Positions 13,991-27,037 of a stretch of 64,000 bases of DNA are shown here, in pieces. Each line of letters opens with the position of its first letter. Position 1 is the stretch's first letter. Below the pieces are notes generated by a model, which saw only the letters and a program-made list of their open reading frames with translations, did not search any database and was not told the origin of the DNA. The DNA lies in contig JAUTDP010000009.1 of the NCBI GenBank assembly GCA_033439795.1, forward strand, positions 1,984,001 to 2,048,000, written 5' to 3'. Position numbers and translations under genes: made by a program. The DNA is from Sordaria brevicollis. Lineage: Eukaryota > Ascomycota > Sordariomycetes > Sordariales > Sordariaceae.

Positions 13991-14900
13991 AAGGGGGTTA
14001 TATTAATATATAAGAAATATTAAATTATTAAATTATTATTTTATACGTTGAGTTTTTTATGTATTGCGTTAGTACTAAACCGGAATCGGCTACTCGCATC
14101 CGGCCCCGCCTCCGTGCGCACGAATATAAAAAATTTTTTTACTACTTCCCAAATTCCCGTCTCTATCCTCATTCCCAACCTTCCCCTATTTATATATTTA
14201 TCTATTCCTTTTTACTCTATTTAACTTTATTTACCGGACATTTATCCTTCCCCTATTAATCGTTTACGTATATTAATTAGATAGAACCTTTTTTCTATTG
14301 CTTTTTATCCCTATAAGACGAAAATGCGGCCCTATATACTACCGTTCGCTTTTATCTCTACTTGCGATAGACGTTATAACGAGCGTTTTCAATTTTAATA
14401 TACTAAATTAACTATTATATTACGGCTAACTTTGAGCTAATTACCCGTTGAGCCGATTAGCCGTAAGGACGCCGTAATTATCTAAACCTTATATTTAATA
14501 CCGGTTAAAACTCCTAGTCCTAAATACCGAAAGGTTATATTATTTATTAAATTATTAAACCCTAAGCCGAAGATAGAATAATTTAAAGTAATTTAAGAGA
14601 TGAAAGGCGATTATACCCTTTCCTAATTTAATTTTGAGGAATACTAACCGGATTACTCTAATTATAGCCTAATAACCGATAAGCTCAATATAATTAATTT
14701 TATAATTAACTTCGAAAAAGCCGTCGATAACGCCGTTAGTAAATTAATAACTTCGAAAGCGATTATACCCTTTTTTAATTTAATTTGGAAAAATACTAAC
14801 CCGATTATTCTATAGTATATATAGCCGCCGAATTTATTTCCTAGAAGTTAATTAACCCTTATATTATTAAATTAAGGCTATTAGGTTTATTATTATAGAA

Positions 14901-15020
14901 GAACCGTAAATTACCGGTCGAGTATATTAATTCGGTTAGAGAGCCGTAAATTATTAGTCGAATATATTAATTCGGTTAGAGAGCCGTAAATTATTGGTCG
15001 AATATATCGATTCGGCTAAT
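14901..15020 (+). repeat. Three 40-bp tandem repeats in the Helitron
   Basis: Three units of exactly 40 bp (14901-14940, 14941-14980, 14981-15020) with the pattern GARCCGTAAATTA...TTCGGYTARA. They differ mainly by transitions. Directly after, at about 15022-15150, a second motif (CCTAATATATA...TTAATTATAAATAAATTTT) is repeated two to three times. Both lie downstream of the helicase remnant. Confidence 0.8.
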
Positions 15021-15762
15021 TTTACCTCCTAATATATAAGAAGTTCCCTTAATTATAAATAAATTTTTTTCCCGAAATTTTATTTCCTAATATATAGGAG
15101 GCTCTTTTAATTATAAATAAATTTTCTTCTTAAAGTTTCGCCTTTTAATATATAATAAAGTAATTATTTACTATTTTTATAGAGTGGGTAATTTAACGAT
15201 TGATATAGTTTATTCGGATAATAGATTAGTGGATGGAAAAGCTATTTCGAAGCTTTTTAGTATTAAAATTCTTAATCGTATAATTATAGATAAATTTATA
15301 GAAGTTATAGTATTTTAATTGCTATTAATAAGGATTATTAATTGTCCGAAGGAAATAATATCCTAATTTTTAAAAACCAAAACCCGCTATAAGAATTATA
15401 CGAACGTTTTACTTCTATAGGGTATAATATTTATTATAAGGTGAATACCGAGGCCTTAAAGAAGTTAGAGCCCTTAGAGAAGGACCGTTAATTATTACCC
15501 GGCTAGCCGTTTAATTATTAATAAATTTATAGAAATTATAATGTAGGGAAAACGGAGGATATTATATAATATTCGGGATTGTAGATAGTACGTAGGATAA
15601 ATTTACTATAGTTATATACGTAATTCGAATTATCCGTATATTTTATTATATATTATATAATTTTATTAATTTAATTAATATCCTATTACTATTATTCTAT
15701 TAATTAATATTATAATACTTCTCTTTATACTTTATTTAGTCCAATTTATTATAATTTATAAT

Positions 15763-16048
15763 TGTAAAGTTATAGGTACGAGAGGGTGAGAGTAGGTCGT
15801 ATAAGGTAAATCTATTCTAGGAGAAAGACTTTAGCTTGGCTAAATATAAGTTTTTAATTAGGAGCTATCCTCTTTTATATTTATACGCTTCCCTATAGGT
15901 CCGGAATGGTCGGCGTCCGGACTCCGAGATCCTTTCTTCTATATTATATCCTATTATCCTTATTTTATCCGTTATTTTATCCGTCGTCTTAGGCTACTAT
16001 ACCCTAATTATATAGGTCCCCTTAAGTTTTCTTAACGATACTTTTACA
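15763..16048 (-). repeat. Left LTR of element C (3' LTR in element orientation)
   Basis: 286 bp; similar to 23403-23688 along its full length, including the motifs GTCCGGACTCCG and ATCCTCTTTTATATTTA-like text written in plus orientation. It keeps the canonical ACA end (TTTTACA at 16042-16048). Confidence 0.9.
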
Positions 16049-17030
16049 ATTATCCCCCCCCCTAGAAGCTATAGTCCCTTATAATTTTGGTATTAATTGT
16101 TGCAATTTATAGAAAACTTTATTTCCCATTTTAGGAAACTTTATTTTCCGCTCGTATATTACGTTGCGCTTCGGTTTTATTATATTATTTAATTATCCGT
16201 TTTTATTTTATACGTTAGTATTATTCCCCCCTCCGGTTAATTTAATTTTTAAACTATATTATTACGCGGTAATTATTACAATACCCGTAAGGGCGACGCT
16301 TCTACGCTAAGCGGTTTTACTAAAAGATTTAAAAACCGACCGGCGATATTTATATCGATATATTAGACGAGGTAATAATCCCCGCTTATCCCGGCCATTT
16401 ATATTATACTAGTATTTTTGCGCTTACTGGCCGTAGTATTATAGTAGTTAATCGGTTTCGCGGTTAATATTCGCCCTTTAGGGCTATTACCGGATTCCCG
16501 GAAGCCGATTCCGAAATAATTTAATTTCTACGTATTATACGCTTTATTTGCCGTTTCGGTATTCTTTTTCCTTTGCGTCCTTTCCTTAAATAGGAAATAT
16601 TTTACTTTAAATAATTAAGGATTTCGAAAGAGTTCCGAAGTAGGATAGAAATTCTATCCCGAATTAGGATTGGAATTTTATTTAGAATCGGTTTTAAAGT
16701 TTAATTCGAATTACCTTTCCTTTTTTTAAAATTAGGCCCTTATAATCCTTAAGATATAAGGAAGGATTTATTAACCTTAACTAATTAATTAAATTAATAA
16801 AGCCCTAATATATATTAATTATTTTTGGAAATTAAAAGTATTTTAAGCTATATCGTCGACCGACGATTATTTATTCTATATAGCCGGTAATTTATTATAT
16901 TTCTTTAATTTAGAGAATTTTATTAATATCTATACTTATTAATCGGTTATAAACCTCTCCGCGGTTTAAACCGCCGTAATTATTTTAAAGTTAGTAACCC
17001 TTAATACCGTTTACAAATAAATATTAAGGA

Positions 17031-17560
17031 GGAATTTGCTAATTAGCTCCGGGTCCTCTTAATTTAATTATTTCGTCCTTATTAAATAGAGAATCTTTAA
17101 TTTAGTAGGAAGTATTAAAGCGGTTCTCCTTTTAATATATTAAATTTTTTATAATCCCGATAAGGAATTTACCGGTTGGTTTAAATTTTTCTAATTTAAT
17201 TGTTTTATCTTTATTGGACGGAAAATCCTTAATTTAATAGGAAGTATTAGAGCGGCTCTCCTTTTAATATATTAAATTCTTTATAATTTCGATAAGGAAT
17301 TTACCGGCTAATTTAGGTTCCCTTAATTTAATTATTTTATCTTTATCGGACGGAGAATCTTTAATTTAGTAGGAAGTATTAGAGCGGTTTTCCTTTTAAT
17401 ATATTAAATTCTTTATAATTTTAATAAAGAATTTGCTAGTTGTTCTAGGTCTTTTTAATTTAATTATTTATTTTTATCGGATAGAGAATTCCCGGTTTAG
17501 TAGAAGTGTTGAAGAGGTTTTTCTTCCGGTTTTAATATTCGGATTTTTTAAACTCTTTGT
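17031..17560 (-). repeat. 132-bp minisatellite, four copies, inside element C
   Basis: Copies begin at about 17031, 17164, 17296 and 17428, each opening with GGAATTTRCYRG or its mutated form and containing TTTAGTAGGAAGTATTA and CCTTTTAATATATTAAATT. The spacing is 133, 132 and 132 bp. The array lies between the chromodomain end of pol and the 3' LTR, so in the element's untranslated 3' region. Confidence 0.8.
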
Positions 17561-17899
17561 AATTTTAGTTCGCGGCTCGGCGTGGTTATTTCTTAATTAA
17601 TATTATATTAAGATATTTAAAATTAGATTACCGGTCCCCGGGTATTTTATTTCCGGTATAGGTTACCCCTAGTTTATCCCGCTACGTAAATCTTTTGCCG
17701 GCGATAATATTTCTTTTCCTATTAATAAATAGGCTTTTGGTTCCCGTCCCCATTGGGGTATATAGTAGTTATTCGCCTATTAAATTTTATATATAATATT
17801 TCGCGCTATATTCGGCGCTTATTATTTTTTATAATTATAGAATAGTAAATTCTTATTATATTATTTACGCTAATTATTCTATTTTTTATAATATTTCTA

Positions 17900-20800
17900 T
17901 TTAGCTTTCTAATATTTAGAGAGCGCCTTTTATATATTTTCGAAGTACTTTTTAGGTTTTTAAATATTATATTCTACGGGCTACTTTATTTATTTAATTA
18001 AAAACCTCTAATTTATACTTACTTTTTAATAATTTACGATTTTTTTAATTTTTTACTCCTTTTATTTATTATATAGTTCCAATAGTAGTATTTCGTAGTC
18101 TCTATCTTCTTTATTCTTTTAAGGTTCTAATAGGTTAATTAGAAAGACGTTATATATCTAGCTATATTATATCGGTAGGATTACTTAGTACGTTTAGAAG
18201 TTAATTCTTTTTAATATTTTAATTTTAATATACGTAGGTATTAATTTCCTATTTTTAAATCGGAAATTCTTAATTAATAGGTTTATAACATTGCCCGGTT
18301 GGAATTCGATTAGCGTATATTTTTTATTATACCCCTTTTTCTATATTTTTATTGTTTAATTTTAATAGCGTTATATTATTTTATAAATTTCTTTTAATTT
18401 TTGTAATCGCTCCTTTATATTTTAAATTTTAATAGGATTCCGCCCCTCGATATATTCGATTATATATAGGTGGTAGTTATATAAGGTTTTAAATGGCAAA
18501 ACCCCTATAGTTACGTACGTAGAATTATTATACGCGAATTCCGCTTCCGGGAATTCTCTATTTTAAAATATAAGGTTGCCTTTTAAAGTTCGGATATATA
18601 AAGTCTTTTCGATGGTTTAGTATAGGCGTTTTGTTTATTTATCCGTTTACGGGTAGAATGTAGTAAATAATTTTCGTAGGATCCTACGCGTTTTGGTAAA
18701 TTCTTTTTAAAATTCGCTAATAAATAATTTATTTTTATTATTTACGATTTTTAATAATAAGCCGAATTAGTATTCTATATATTTATATAATAGGGACGTT
18801 ATAGAAATTGCATTAAGTATTTTAATAATGGGTATAAATAAGGTTATTTTAGTAAATCGGTTTACGATTATTAGAATAATATTATATATTTTCCCGTCGG
18901 CCTTTTAGTTCGGCGGAAGGTTAGTAATAAAATCGATATTAATTTTTTGGAAAGGTTATTTGGGTATTAGTAAGGATTAGAAGTCTTTATAGGGTCGGTA
19001 TTAGGGTTTTTAAATCCTTTAATATAATTCGTACTTTATAACGTATTTTTAAACGTTTTATATAAGGTTTTCTTAGTGGAATTTCTTTTTAATAAATTTT
19101 AGGATTTTAAGCGTATTTATATAACCGGCCTTTAGGTTATTATAATAAGAGTATAAAATCTCTTTATAGAGTAATTTTTCTTTAGGGATTATTAATTATT
19201 CTTTAAAATAAAGAATCCTTTAGTTATTTAATTTATATCCTCCGATTATAATCCTTTTAGATTAAATAGTCGTTACCCGTTCGGTTAAATTTGGATCCCT
19301 AGGTTAAAGTCCCTTTATAATAGTATAAAGTTCCCGGCTCGTTAAAGGTATTTAAAGGATTTTTCGGTATATTATCTTCTTTGCGACTTTGTGTAGTAAA
19401 ATTTAAAGGAACGCTCCTTTTATCGGTTATATTAGTAAAATATCTTTTATAGTAGTAGCGGACCGCGTTATTCGTTGAATTTATTTAACGAAAGCATAGG
19501 CTATAGATTTCTTTCTATACCGGTACGGGATTTTGGAGTTTAATTACTCTTTGGTTATATTTAGTAATTCTAAAATAAGGTTTAATTTCTTTTAGAAAGT
19601 TAGTAAAATATTGCCGTAGGTTATATCCCCTTTTATATAATTTGGCCTCTTAGATAGATTATTTATTAGATTTATTTTTTTTAATTAGTATTTTATTTTA
19701 AAATCGAATTGAAATAATCGGTAAATTTAGCGAATTAACCTTCTATATAAATTATTCGCCGGCAATTTTATAATATTCTCTAACGCTTTATAGTTTATAA
19801 GTATTGTAAACGGCTTCGGAAATCCTTTTAAATAATATATTTAATAATTTAAGTTGGTTACGATAGTAAATAGCTTTTATTAGCCTATATATTATTATTA
19901 TTCTACGTTTATTAATTTTTTAGAAAAGAACGCTATAGGGTATTAAATATTTTTTATAAATTGGGATAAAATTCCTGAAATAGCTTTTTACGAAGCGTCT
20001 ATTTCAATTTTAATTTTCTTAATAGGGTCTTAGTAACGAAGGATTGGTACCGTTATAAATATTTCTTTTAAAGCTCGGAATATTTTATTAACTTCTTTAA
20101 TTTAATAGAACGCGCCCGATTTCCGCCCGTTTTTATTCCCTTTTAATAAATCGGTAATAGGCCCTATTATATAAGAATATTAGTATATAAACCGTTAGTA
20201 AAAATTAATAAATCCTAAGAATATTTAGATATTATAGAAGGATTTAAGCGTTAATTACTTTTAAATTGCTTTTACCCGTTCGAAATTTATTATTACCCTT
20301 TCCGTAATAATTCGATAGCCGAGGAAGTCGATATAATCTTTATAAAATTCGTATTTAAACGCTTTTATAAAAAGTTGGGTAGTATATAGATATTCGAAGA
20401 TTAAATAAAAGTATTCGTTATATTCTTCTTTAGAGTTCGAATAGATTAAAATATTATTAAAATATATTATATAAATATAGTCGATAAATCTTATAAATAC
20501 TTTATATATATATATTTAGAATATAGCGGGTACGTTTATAAGTTTGAACAGTATTATTATATATTCGAAGTAATTATATTACGTTTTAAAAACGGTTTTC
20601 TATTAATCCTTTTCTTTAATTCGGATCCAATAATACGCTTCGTATAAATTAATTTTAAAAAATATTTTAGCGCCGACTATTCGGTCTATTAATTCGCTAA
20701 TTAATAGTAGTGGGTATCGATTTTTAATAATAATTTTATTTAATCCCCGGTAATCGATATATAATTGTAGCGTATTATCCTTCTTAGGTATAAATAAAAT

Positions 20801-21350
20801 CGGTGCCCCAATAAAGCTTTAGGAGTAGCGGATGTAATTAGTCTGTAAATTCTCCTCTAAATATTCGCGTAGCGTTTTTAATTATATAGTAAATAGAGGG
20901 TAAATAGGGATATTAAATATTTCTTCCCCTTTTTTAAAGACGATTTCGTATTTAATATCCAATAATTATAATAATACTTTAGCCTTTTCTTTAGAAAATA
21001 TATCCTTAAACCCTTTTAACGTTAGGGGAATATTATCCGCCGTATTTTCGGGCGGCTCTTTATTTTTATTTATATTTTTAAAATCCGGCTCTAATAAATT
21101 ATATATTAAAATTAGGTTAATAATATAAACTCGGTTACTATATACTACTTTACGCGCGAGAATTATAGTATTAATAAAGGGTACTCCTTTAAATTTAAAT
21201 TCGTTTTTATTAGTATATATAATAATACCTTTAGAACCTATACCCAGTATAAATAATAATAATAGCGGTATCCGACTATCTCTTCGGATCGTGTAAAATA
21301 GTTAAATAGATTTTCTTTCCTAACCCTTCCGGTCTTTTAAAATAAACATT
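17900..21350 (-). pseudogene. pol remnant of element C: protease, RT, RNase H, integrase, chromodomain
   Basis: The minus strand around 20900-20290 reads as Ty3/Gypsy RT once stops are treated as Gln/Trp: a GAPILF-type block, then [25 protein letters not shown], and the catalytic box degraded to YFNNILIYS (about 20440-20465; normally YLDD). RNase H (about 20050-19700) and integrase (about 19450-18200) follow. At about 18040-17930 a frame ending LIKxIKxPVEYNIxKPKKYFEN resembles a chromodomain, the module that directs chromoviruses to heterochromatin. The Trp codons are lost as stops. No intact frame remains. Confidence 0.8.
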
Positions 21351-23100
21351 AATTCGTATATTCCGTAGTAATATATTTTTCTACTATTCGTATTTATTAA
21401 AATAAATAGAATACTAATTTCTACTTTCTTTAATTTATATTTTTTCGCGAAGTTCTTATATACGGTATTAACCTCTATTCTTAAATCTAAATCTATACGT
21501 TCTTTTAATCGGCGACCCCTTAATATAATTAATATTACGGAAATTTTACTTAGCCCGTTTCTTTTAACTATTTTAAAACCGCTAACCCCGTCGAATAACG
21601 GCTTTTTTATAGGGTTTAACCTTTTACCAACTCCTTAGTATTTAAAATATAATTATTTTCTCTATTATTATTATATTTAGTATTTTATTCGGTAATTACG
21701 CTTTAAATAGTAATTTTCTTTTTCGGCTAATTTTAATTATTTATTTTTCTATATTTTATATAATTACGAATATAATATCCCTTATTTCCGTAATTATAAT
21801 AATTTAAGCCGGATTTATTATTACCCCTATTCTATTTATTAGAGGATTAATTTTTTTTACGGTTTTTACGCTTTTTAAAATTATAATCCCGATTATAGTC
21901 CCGGTTATAATTTCGATTATAATCTTTATTATAATTAGAGCGTTCGTTATTCGAAGATTCTTTATAGTACGAAAATTATTCGTTACGGCGATTTTTATTT
22001 ATTTCGTCCTTCGGGGTTTATTTTTTATTTTTGAATTTAGTTTATTAATTTATTACCTTCGAAATAATTTCTACTAGGTTATTAATAGGGATTTAGTACG
22101 TACGGAAGTAATTGCATACTTCCTTTTTTAATTAGAAGAAAAAATTATATACCAATTATTTATTTATAATAATATTTTTACCAAACTATCGGTAATTGCG
22201 TTAATATCGGTCTTATAATTTCTACGGGTCTTTATTATCGTTTTAACGTATATAGAATAATTATTCTTTAATATCGAATTTGTAAATTTCGGGGGTAATA
22301 TATTTTTTACGGATAAATTTTAAAAATTTTTTTTATATTACGGGTCGTTTTTAACCTTTATTATCGAAGAGGGTAACGGAATATGTACGTTACAAAGTAA
22401 TTATAGAATCGTCGGCTTTGGAGAGGGTTTATTAGATAAATTAATAGGTATTAATATTTTTATAAATTTAATTACCGTTTTTAATATTATTAATCTAATT
22501 TTCGACTTCGGTATTTATATTATTCGTTATTAATTTACGAACGTTATACGTAAGGGGACGTAAGTGGGATTCTTTATTTCCTTAACCTACGGTTTTTTAT
22601 ATAAATTGTAATAATATTTATAGGAATTATAATATTATTTCTACGAATTTTTAGCGTTCGCGCCGTTTTGCGCGCCTACGTTCGCAGGATATTCGCCGCC
22701 TACGACGCTCTTACGCGGGGGAGAGGTTATTAGAATAGCCGGATTAGTCGGATTAAGCGGACGGGGAACGGGAGCGGGTCCGGGAATAAGAATAAGCGTA
22801 AGACCGAGAGTAGGAATAGGAATAAGAATAAAAACGGGATTAAAAATATTTATTTAACGAATAGTTATATACGGATAGGGAGCGGTTACGCCGATTGGAT
22901 TTTAAGGGGCTCTTACCCCGACGAAATTCCGTTTATAATTATTATTCCGTTTTATTAATACGGTATTCTTTTTATTAATAAGGGCTCTTAGAACGGTAGT
23001 AGTTAAAAGTACGTAAATTCCTTATTAAGTACCGCTCTTTAAACCGTATTTAGGTTTTTTATTTAGAACCGCCTTCGGCCTCTTCGCGTAGTATAAATTT
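21350..23100 (-). pseudogene. gag remnant of element C with RIP-mutated zinc knuckle
   Basis: On the minus strand at about 21801-21760 a CX2CX4HX4C knuckle reads YYNYGNKGYYIRNY, with every Cys and the His turned into Tyr. These are exactly the TGY-to-TAY and CAY-to-TAY changes RIP makes. Upstream (22000-23100) the frame is rich in TAA/TAG and not otherwise identifiable. Confidence 0.7.
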
Positions 23101-23402
23101 AAGTTACGGCTTATTATCGCTAATATTATTATATTTATCGCCGGGATTTTTTAAGGCGGTACTATTCTCGGGTTCGTAGGACGCCGCCTCGCGATCGTCT
23201 TCCCTATATTTATTAGTAACCCCTTTATTAACGGGATTTTCAATTATATTATTAATAATATATAAGTGGTTATACGTCTTTTATATTAAACTTGCGCTAT
23301 TTTTATAGCGAGAGTTAATAGCGCTTTTTTTACGCGAATTCTCCTTACGCTTATTAATTATATTTATAGCCTTCGTTAACGGAATTGTAGAAGTTAAAGA
23401 AT

Positions 23403-23688
23403 TGTAAAATTATAAATACAAGAGGGTAAGAGTAGGTCGTATAAGGTAGGTTTATTTTGGGAGAAAGATTTTAGTTTAATTAGATATAAGTTTTTAATTA
23501 GGAGCTATCCTCTTTTATATTTATGCGCTTCCTTATAGGTCCGGAACGGTCGGCGTCCGGACTCCGAAATTTTTTCCTCTATATTATATCCTACTATCCT
23601 TATTTTATCCGCTATTTTATCCGTCGTCTTGGGCTATTGTGCCCTAATTGTATAAGTCCCCCTAGGCCTTCCCAGCGATACCCTTATA
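23403..23688 (-). repeat. Right LTR of element C (5' LTR in element orientation)
   Basis: 286 bp, same length as the left copy and similar throughout. It starts TGTAAAATTATAAATAC and ends CCCTTATA, the last CA having become TA. The ATAAT duplication follows at 23689-23693, after which the Helitron resumes. Confidence 0.9.
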
Positions 23689-23699
23689 ATAATATTATA

Positions 23700-24340
23700 T
23701 ATTAACCTTTATTTTTATCTTTCTTTCGTATCGTTTCTTTACTTCCTCCGCTATATAATTTATTTTTATAATATAATATTCTTCTTTTCCTTATATTTTC
23801 GATAAATTTTATATATATATTTATTAGCTATTGGAATTATCTTTTACGCCTAAGTACGTATAGTTTACCTTCTTATAATAGCGGTATAAATACTTTATAT
23901 ACCTATTTAAATAGTATAAGTCTAATTAATCGTAAACGTAATCGTCGTCGTTAATTAGGTATATTAAATATAAATAATATTCTATAGGGTTAAATGGATA
24001 TTCGTTTATAGTGCCTATTTAGCCTTTATTTAGACGCTAGCGCTTATATACTATTATATCGCGGTATTCTTCCTCCTTTAATAATATATTTTAAATACGT
24101 ATATTGAATTCGTCGAATTCGTCGAATTCGTCGTTATTAACTTCCTCGTAGTCGACTTCATTATTATTATCTTCCTTATTATTATTCTTTTTATTATTAT
24201 CTTCCTTATTATTATCCTCCTTATTATTATCCTCCTAAATAATATCGAGCTCGAATTCAAATTCGGTAGTATCTTCCTATCCCTATATTTCGGATACGTC
24301 TTTCTCTTAATCGATATCGAAATTTTCGAGGTTAACGACT
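23700..24340 (-). pseudogene. Unidentified acidic-repeat ORF remnant in the Helitron 3' half
   Basis: On the minus strand one frame, with TAA/TAG as lost Gln, gives an acidic repeat of EDNNK units (from the ATTATTATC-type microsatellite at 24162-24237), then DEFDEFDEF and a Tyr-rich segment. It points opposite to the Rep-helicase frame. I recognise no domain. Element C sits at its downstream end and may have cut it. It may be a second Helitron gene or captured host sequence. Confidence 0.4.
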
Positions 24341-24929
24341 TCCTTACTATTAGGGTTAATACTTTCTCCTCTATTACGAATAATAGCCAAAATACGGTTA
24401 CTTATACTTATAATATTTATATTAAAGATAATAGGAATGCGGTATTAAGAATAATAAAGATAAAAGTAGGTAGGTTAGTTTTATTTATTAGAATTTTTAA
24501 CGTTCGTCCTTTTAAAGGCAATATCGGTTTTATAATTATAATACCGTTTTTTATTTACTTCTGTATTTATTATTATTATTTACTTCGGTATTTCGTCCTA
24601 ATTATTACTCTACTAATTACGCCTAATTTACTAATTAGTAAATACTTTTTATAATTATTTACTTACTATTATTCGTATTTAATTACGTAATTTCGTACTT
24701 ACCTACCCGAAATCGCGTATTTACCATCGAATTATATTTTCTATTATTTACCTTTCTAAATTTTTAATTTTTCCTTTCCTTCTTTTTTTCTCTAAATTAT
24801 GTAATATATCCCTACGTAAATTATTAATAAAGGTAATATTATTAATTATTATATATTAATTATATATATATAATTTTATAATATTTTTTAAATTTATATT
24901 ATTTAAAACCCCTTCTAAAAAGGGCTTTA

Positions 24930-25960
24930 TCGCTACTATTATTAATATTATCGCCGGCACCCTTAATACGCTTATTACCCCTTTTAGCCGCCTTAAGCCG
25001 CCTCCTAATACTTTTTTACCCTTATATATAATTAAAAAGAAATGTATATATTTATAAATAATTATATTATTTTAATAATTCGATAATTCGCGTACTAATA
25101 TATTTTATATTTATAAGGACGATAATAAGGAGGATAATAATAACGACGATATTCTTAAATTATAGGGTAGATTATATTAGAACCTATACCTTTATTATAT
25201 ATATAATAGATATTTTTGCGTAGAAAATACCAAATCGGCTACTAAATACTATTATTATATCGTAATTAAATAATTATATTAGCCTCCTCGATAAAAAATT
25301 ATCGATATTTACCGCCGTTTTTAAAGAAAGGGTAATAATAATAATATTCGTAGGTACTATAATAATATTATAAATATTATTAACCCTCTTAAAGCCTTAG
25401 AGAAGAATAAAGTTATCCTTAAATTAATATTATATTTTATTCTATATATTATATCTATTTATTAATATTATCCTTTTTAAAGGGTCCTTTAAATATTTAT
25501 TTGGTATTGAATTGTCCGTTTTTACCAATAATAATAATAAGAAGAAAAAAGCCCGCTTTAATTCCCTAGAATTTAAAACCTTCGGCGCCCTCCTTCCCTC
25601 CGCCCAACCCTCTTCTAATTAATCCTCTTTTAATTACTATACCCTCCGTCTTTTAAATATTCCCGTCCTAATTACCGTTACCCTTATTATTATTACCGCT
25701 ACCCCGTCGGCCGAATTTATAACCGAATTTAACGCTATAAAAAAACGGTTTAATAATTTAATAAAGCGATTATTTATAATAGAAGGTAAGGTTGTAATAT
25801 TTTTTACGCCGAAGTAATAGAAAGGGAAGGAAAAGGATAAGGGTAAAGATAAAGAGAAGGAAAAGAAGAAGGAGAATGATAAAATAATACTTATAGCGGT
25901 ATTTCGTACCGAATTTAATTACGATTTCGGAGATTTTATAGAGGATTAGGATAATAATTA
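24930..25960 (+). pseudogene. Unidentified ORF remnant in the Helitron 3' half
   Basis: One plus-strand frame gives a coherent protein when TAA/TAG are read as Gln/Trp: a Lys/Asp/Asn-rich part near 25120-25150, a Cys/Tyr-rich stretch near 25180-25260 that may once have been a zinc finger (FCVENTKSATK is still legible), a helical basic part to about 25420, and a highly charged Lys/Glu tail at 25800-25880. I cannot name a family. Confidence 0.4.
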
Positions 25961-26107
25961 AATATAATAATTATTTTATTTAAATATATATTTATATTTA
26001 TAATACCCTTATTTAATTACTTTTTTTTCCTTTTATTAATATTACGGTTTTCCTTTTTTCTTTACAAGTAACGTTACTATTAGTAATATATATAATACTA
26101 TACGACC

Positions 26108-26431
26108 TTAACCATTACGACCTTTAATACTATTACTACTATTACCACTTTCTTTCACGACTTTCACGAGTTTTACCACCTTTAATACCATTACCGTTAT
26201 CACCACCTTCGATATTACCAACTTCACCAACTTTACCAATTTTACTACCTTCACCACCTTCACCACCTTTACCACCTTCACTACTTTTAGCCCTATTATT
26301 ACCTTTAGTACTATCGCCGCCATCATTACCTTTAATATCACCAATTTCACTACCTTCACCACCTTCACTACCTTTAGCCCTATTACTACCTTTAATATTA
26401 CCAACTTTATTACCTTTACCACTTTTACCAC
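26108..26431. repeat. ACC/TTC-rich degenerate minisatellite
   Basis: Short units of the type ACCTTCACC and ACCTTTACC are repeated with variation over about 320 bp. The tract keeps many CpA dinucleotides, unlike its surroundings. On the minus strand it gives an open frame of KVV repeats, which I take to be a repeat artefact and not a protein. Confidence 0.7.
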
Positions 26432-26710
26432 TATCCCTAACCTATACCTCCCTTTATAAAGTATACTTAAAGACTATTTATTATTAGCACGGGGAGTAAC
26501 CTAGCTATAATAGTTCCGTAGTTCAAATAGGGGGGACTATACCTCTACCTACCGTACTAATCCCGGATCGACTTCTATTCCTAAACGATTCGGACCCCTA
26601 GACCCGACCCTCGGACCCTTAGACCCGGACCCTTCGCTTCCCTAAACCCGGACTAAAAACCCTACTCTTAACGTAAATTAAACCTATACTACTAATCTAA
26701 CTATAATAAC

Positions 26711-26813
26711 CCGACCGACCAACCGACCGACCGACCGACCGACCGAAATAAAATAAAACCTAAAAAAATACCGACCGACCGACCGACCGACCGACCGACC
26801 GACTATAATAAAA
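26711..26813. repeat. Two (CCGA)n microsatellite arrays
   Basis: CCGA tetranucleotide runs at 26711-26746 and 26771-26813, each followed by a copy of AATAAAATAAAACCTAAAA. The whole 60-bp block appears to be duplicated in tandem. Confidence 0.85.
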
Positions 26814-27037
26814 TAAAACCTAAAATAAAATACCCGATAAGAAATTGTAAAAGGAAGGATTGGAGGATATAAAAAAAAACCCTACTTACGAAAAGTAGCC
26901 TATAATATTAGTAAAGCGTAAAATTAAAGTATAGGTAAATACGGACTATCCCTCGGGTATTATTAATAAAGAGCCTAAATATACGACTCTCTATGAAATA
27001 TTAGGGCGGGGCTCGCACTATAAAACCTAAATTCCTC

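Larger units (their letters stand above)
15763..23688 (-). mobile_element. Ty3/Gypsy chromovirus (element C) in reverse orientation inside the Helitron
   Basis: Two 286-bp LTRs (15763-16048 and 23403-23688) start TGTAAA and end TTTACA or its RIP form, flanked by the duplication ATAAT (15758-15762 and 23689-23693). Coding remnants run on the minus strand: gag with one zinc knuckle, protease, RT, RNase H, integrase, chromodomain. A G-run (GGGGGGGGA on the minus strand, about 16052-16060) beside the left LTR fits a polypurine tract and confirms the direction. It is of a different family from A and B and is younger than the Helitron. Confidence 0.9.

Noticed and set aside
26108..26431. 107-codon minus-strand frame of KVV repeats
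   Set aside because: It is the translation of a short tandem repeat with no start context or domain.
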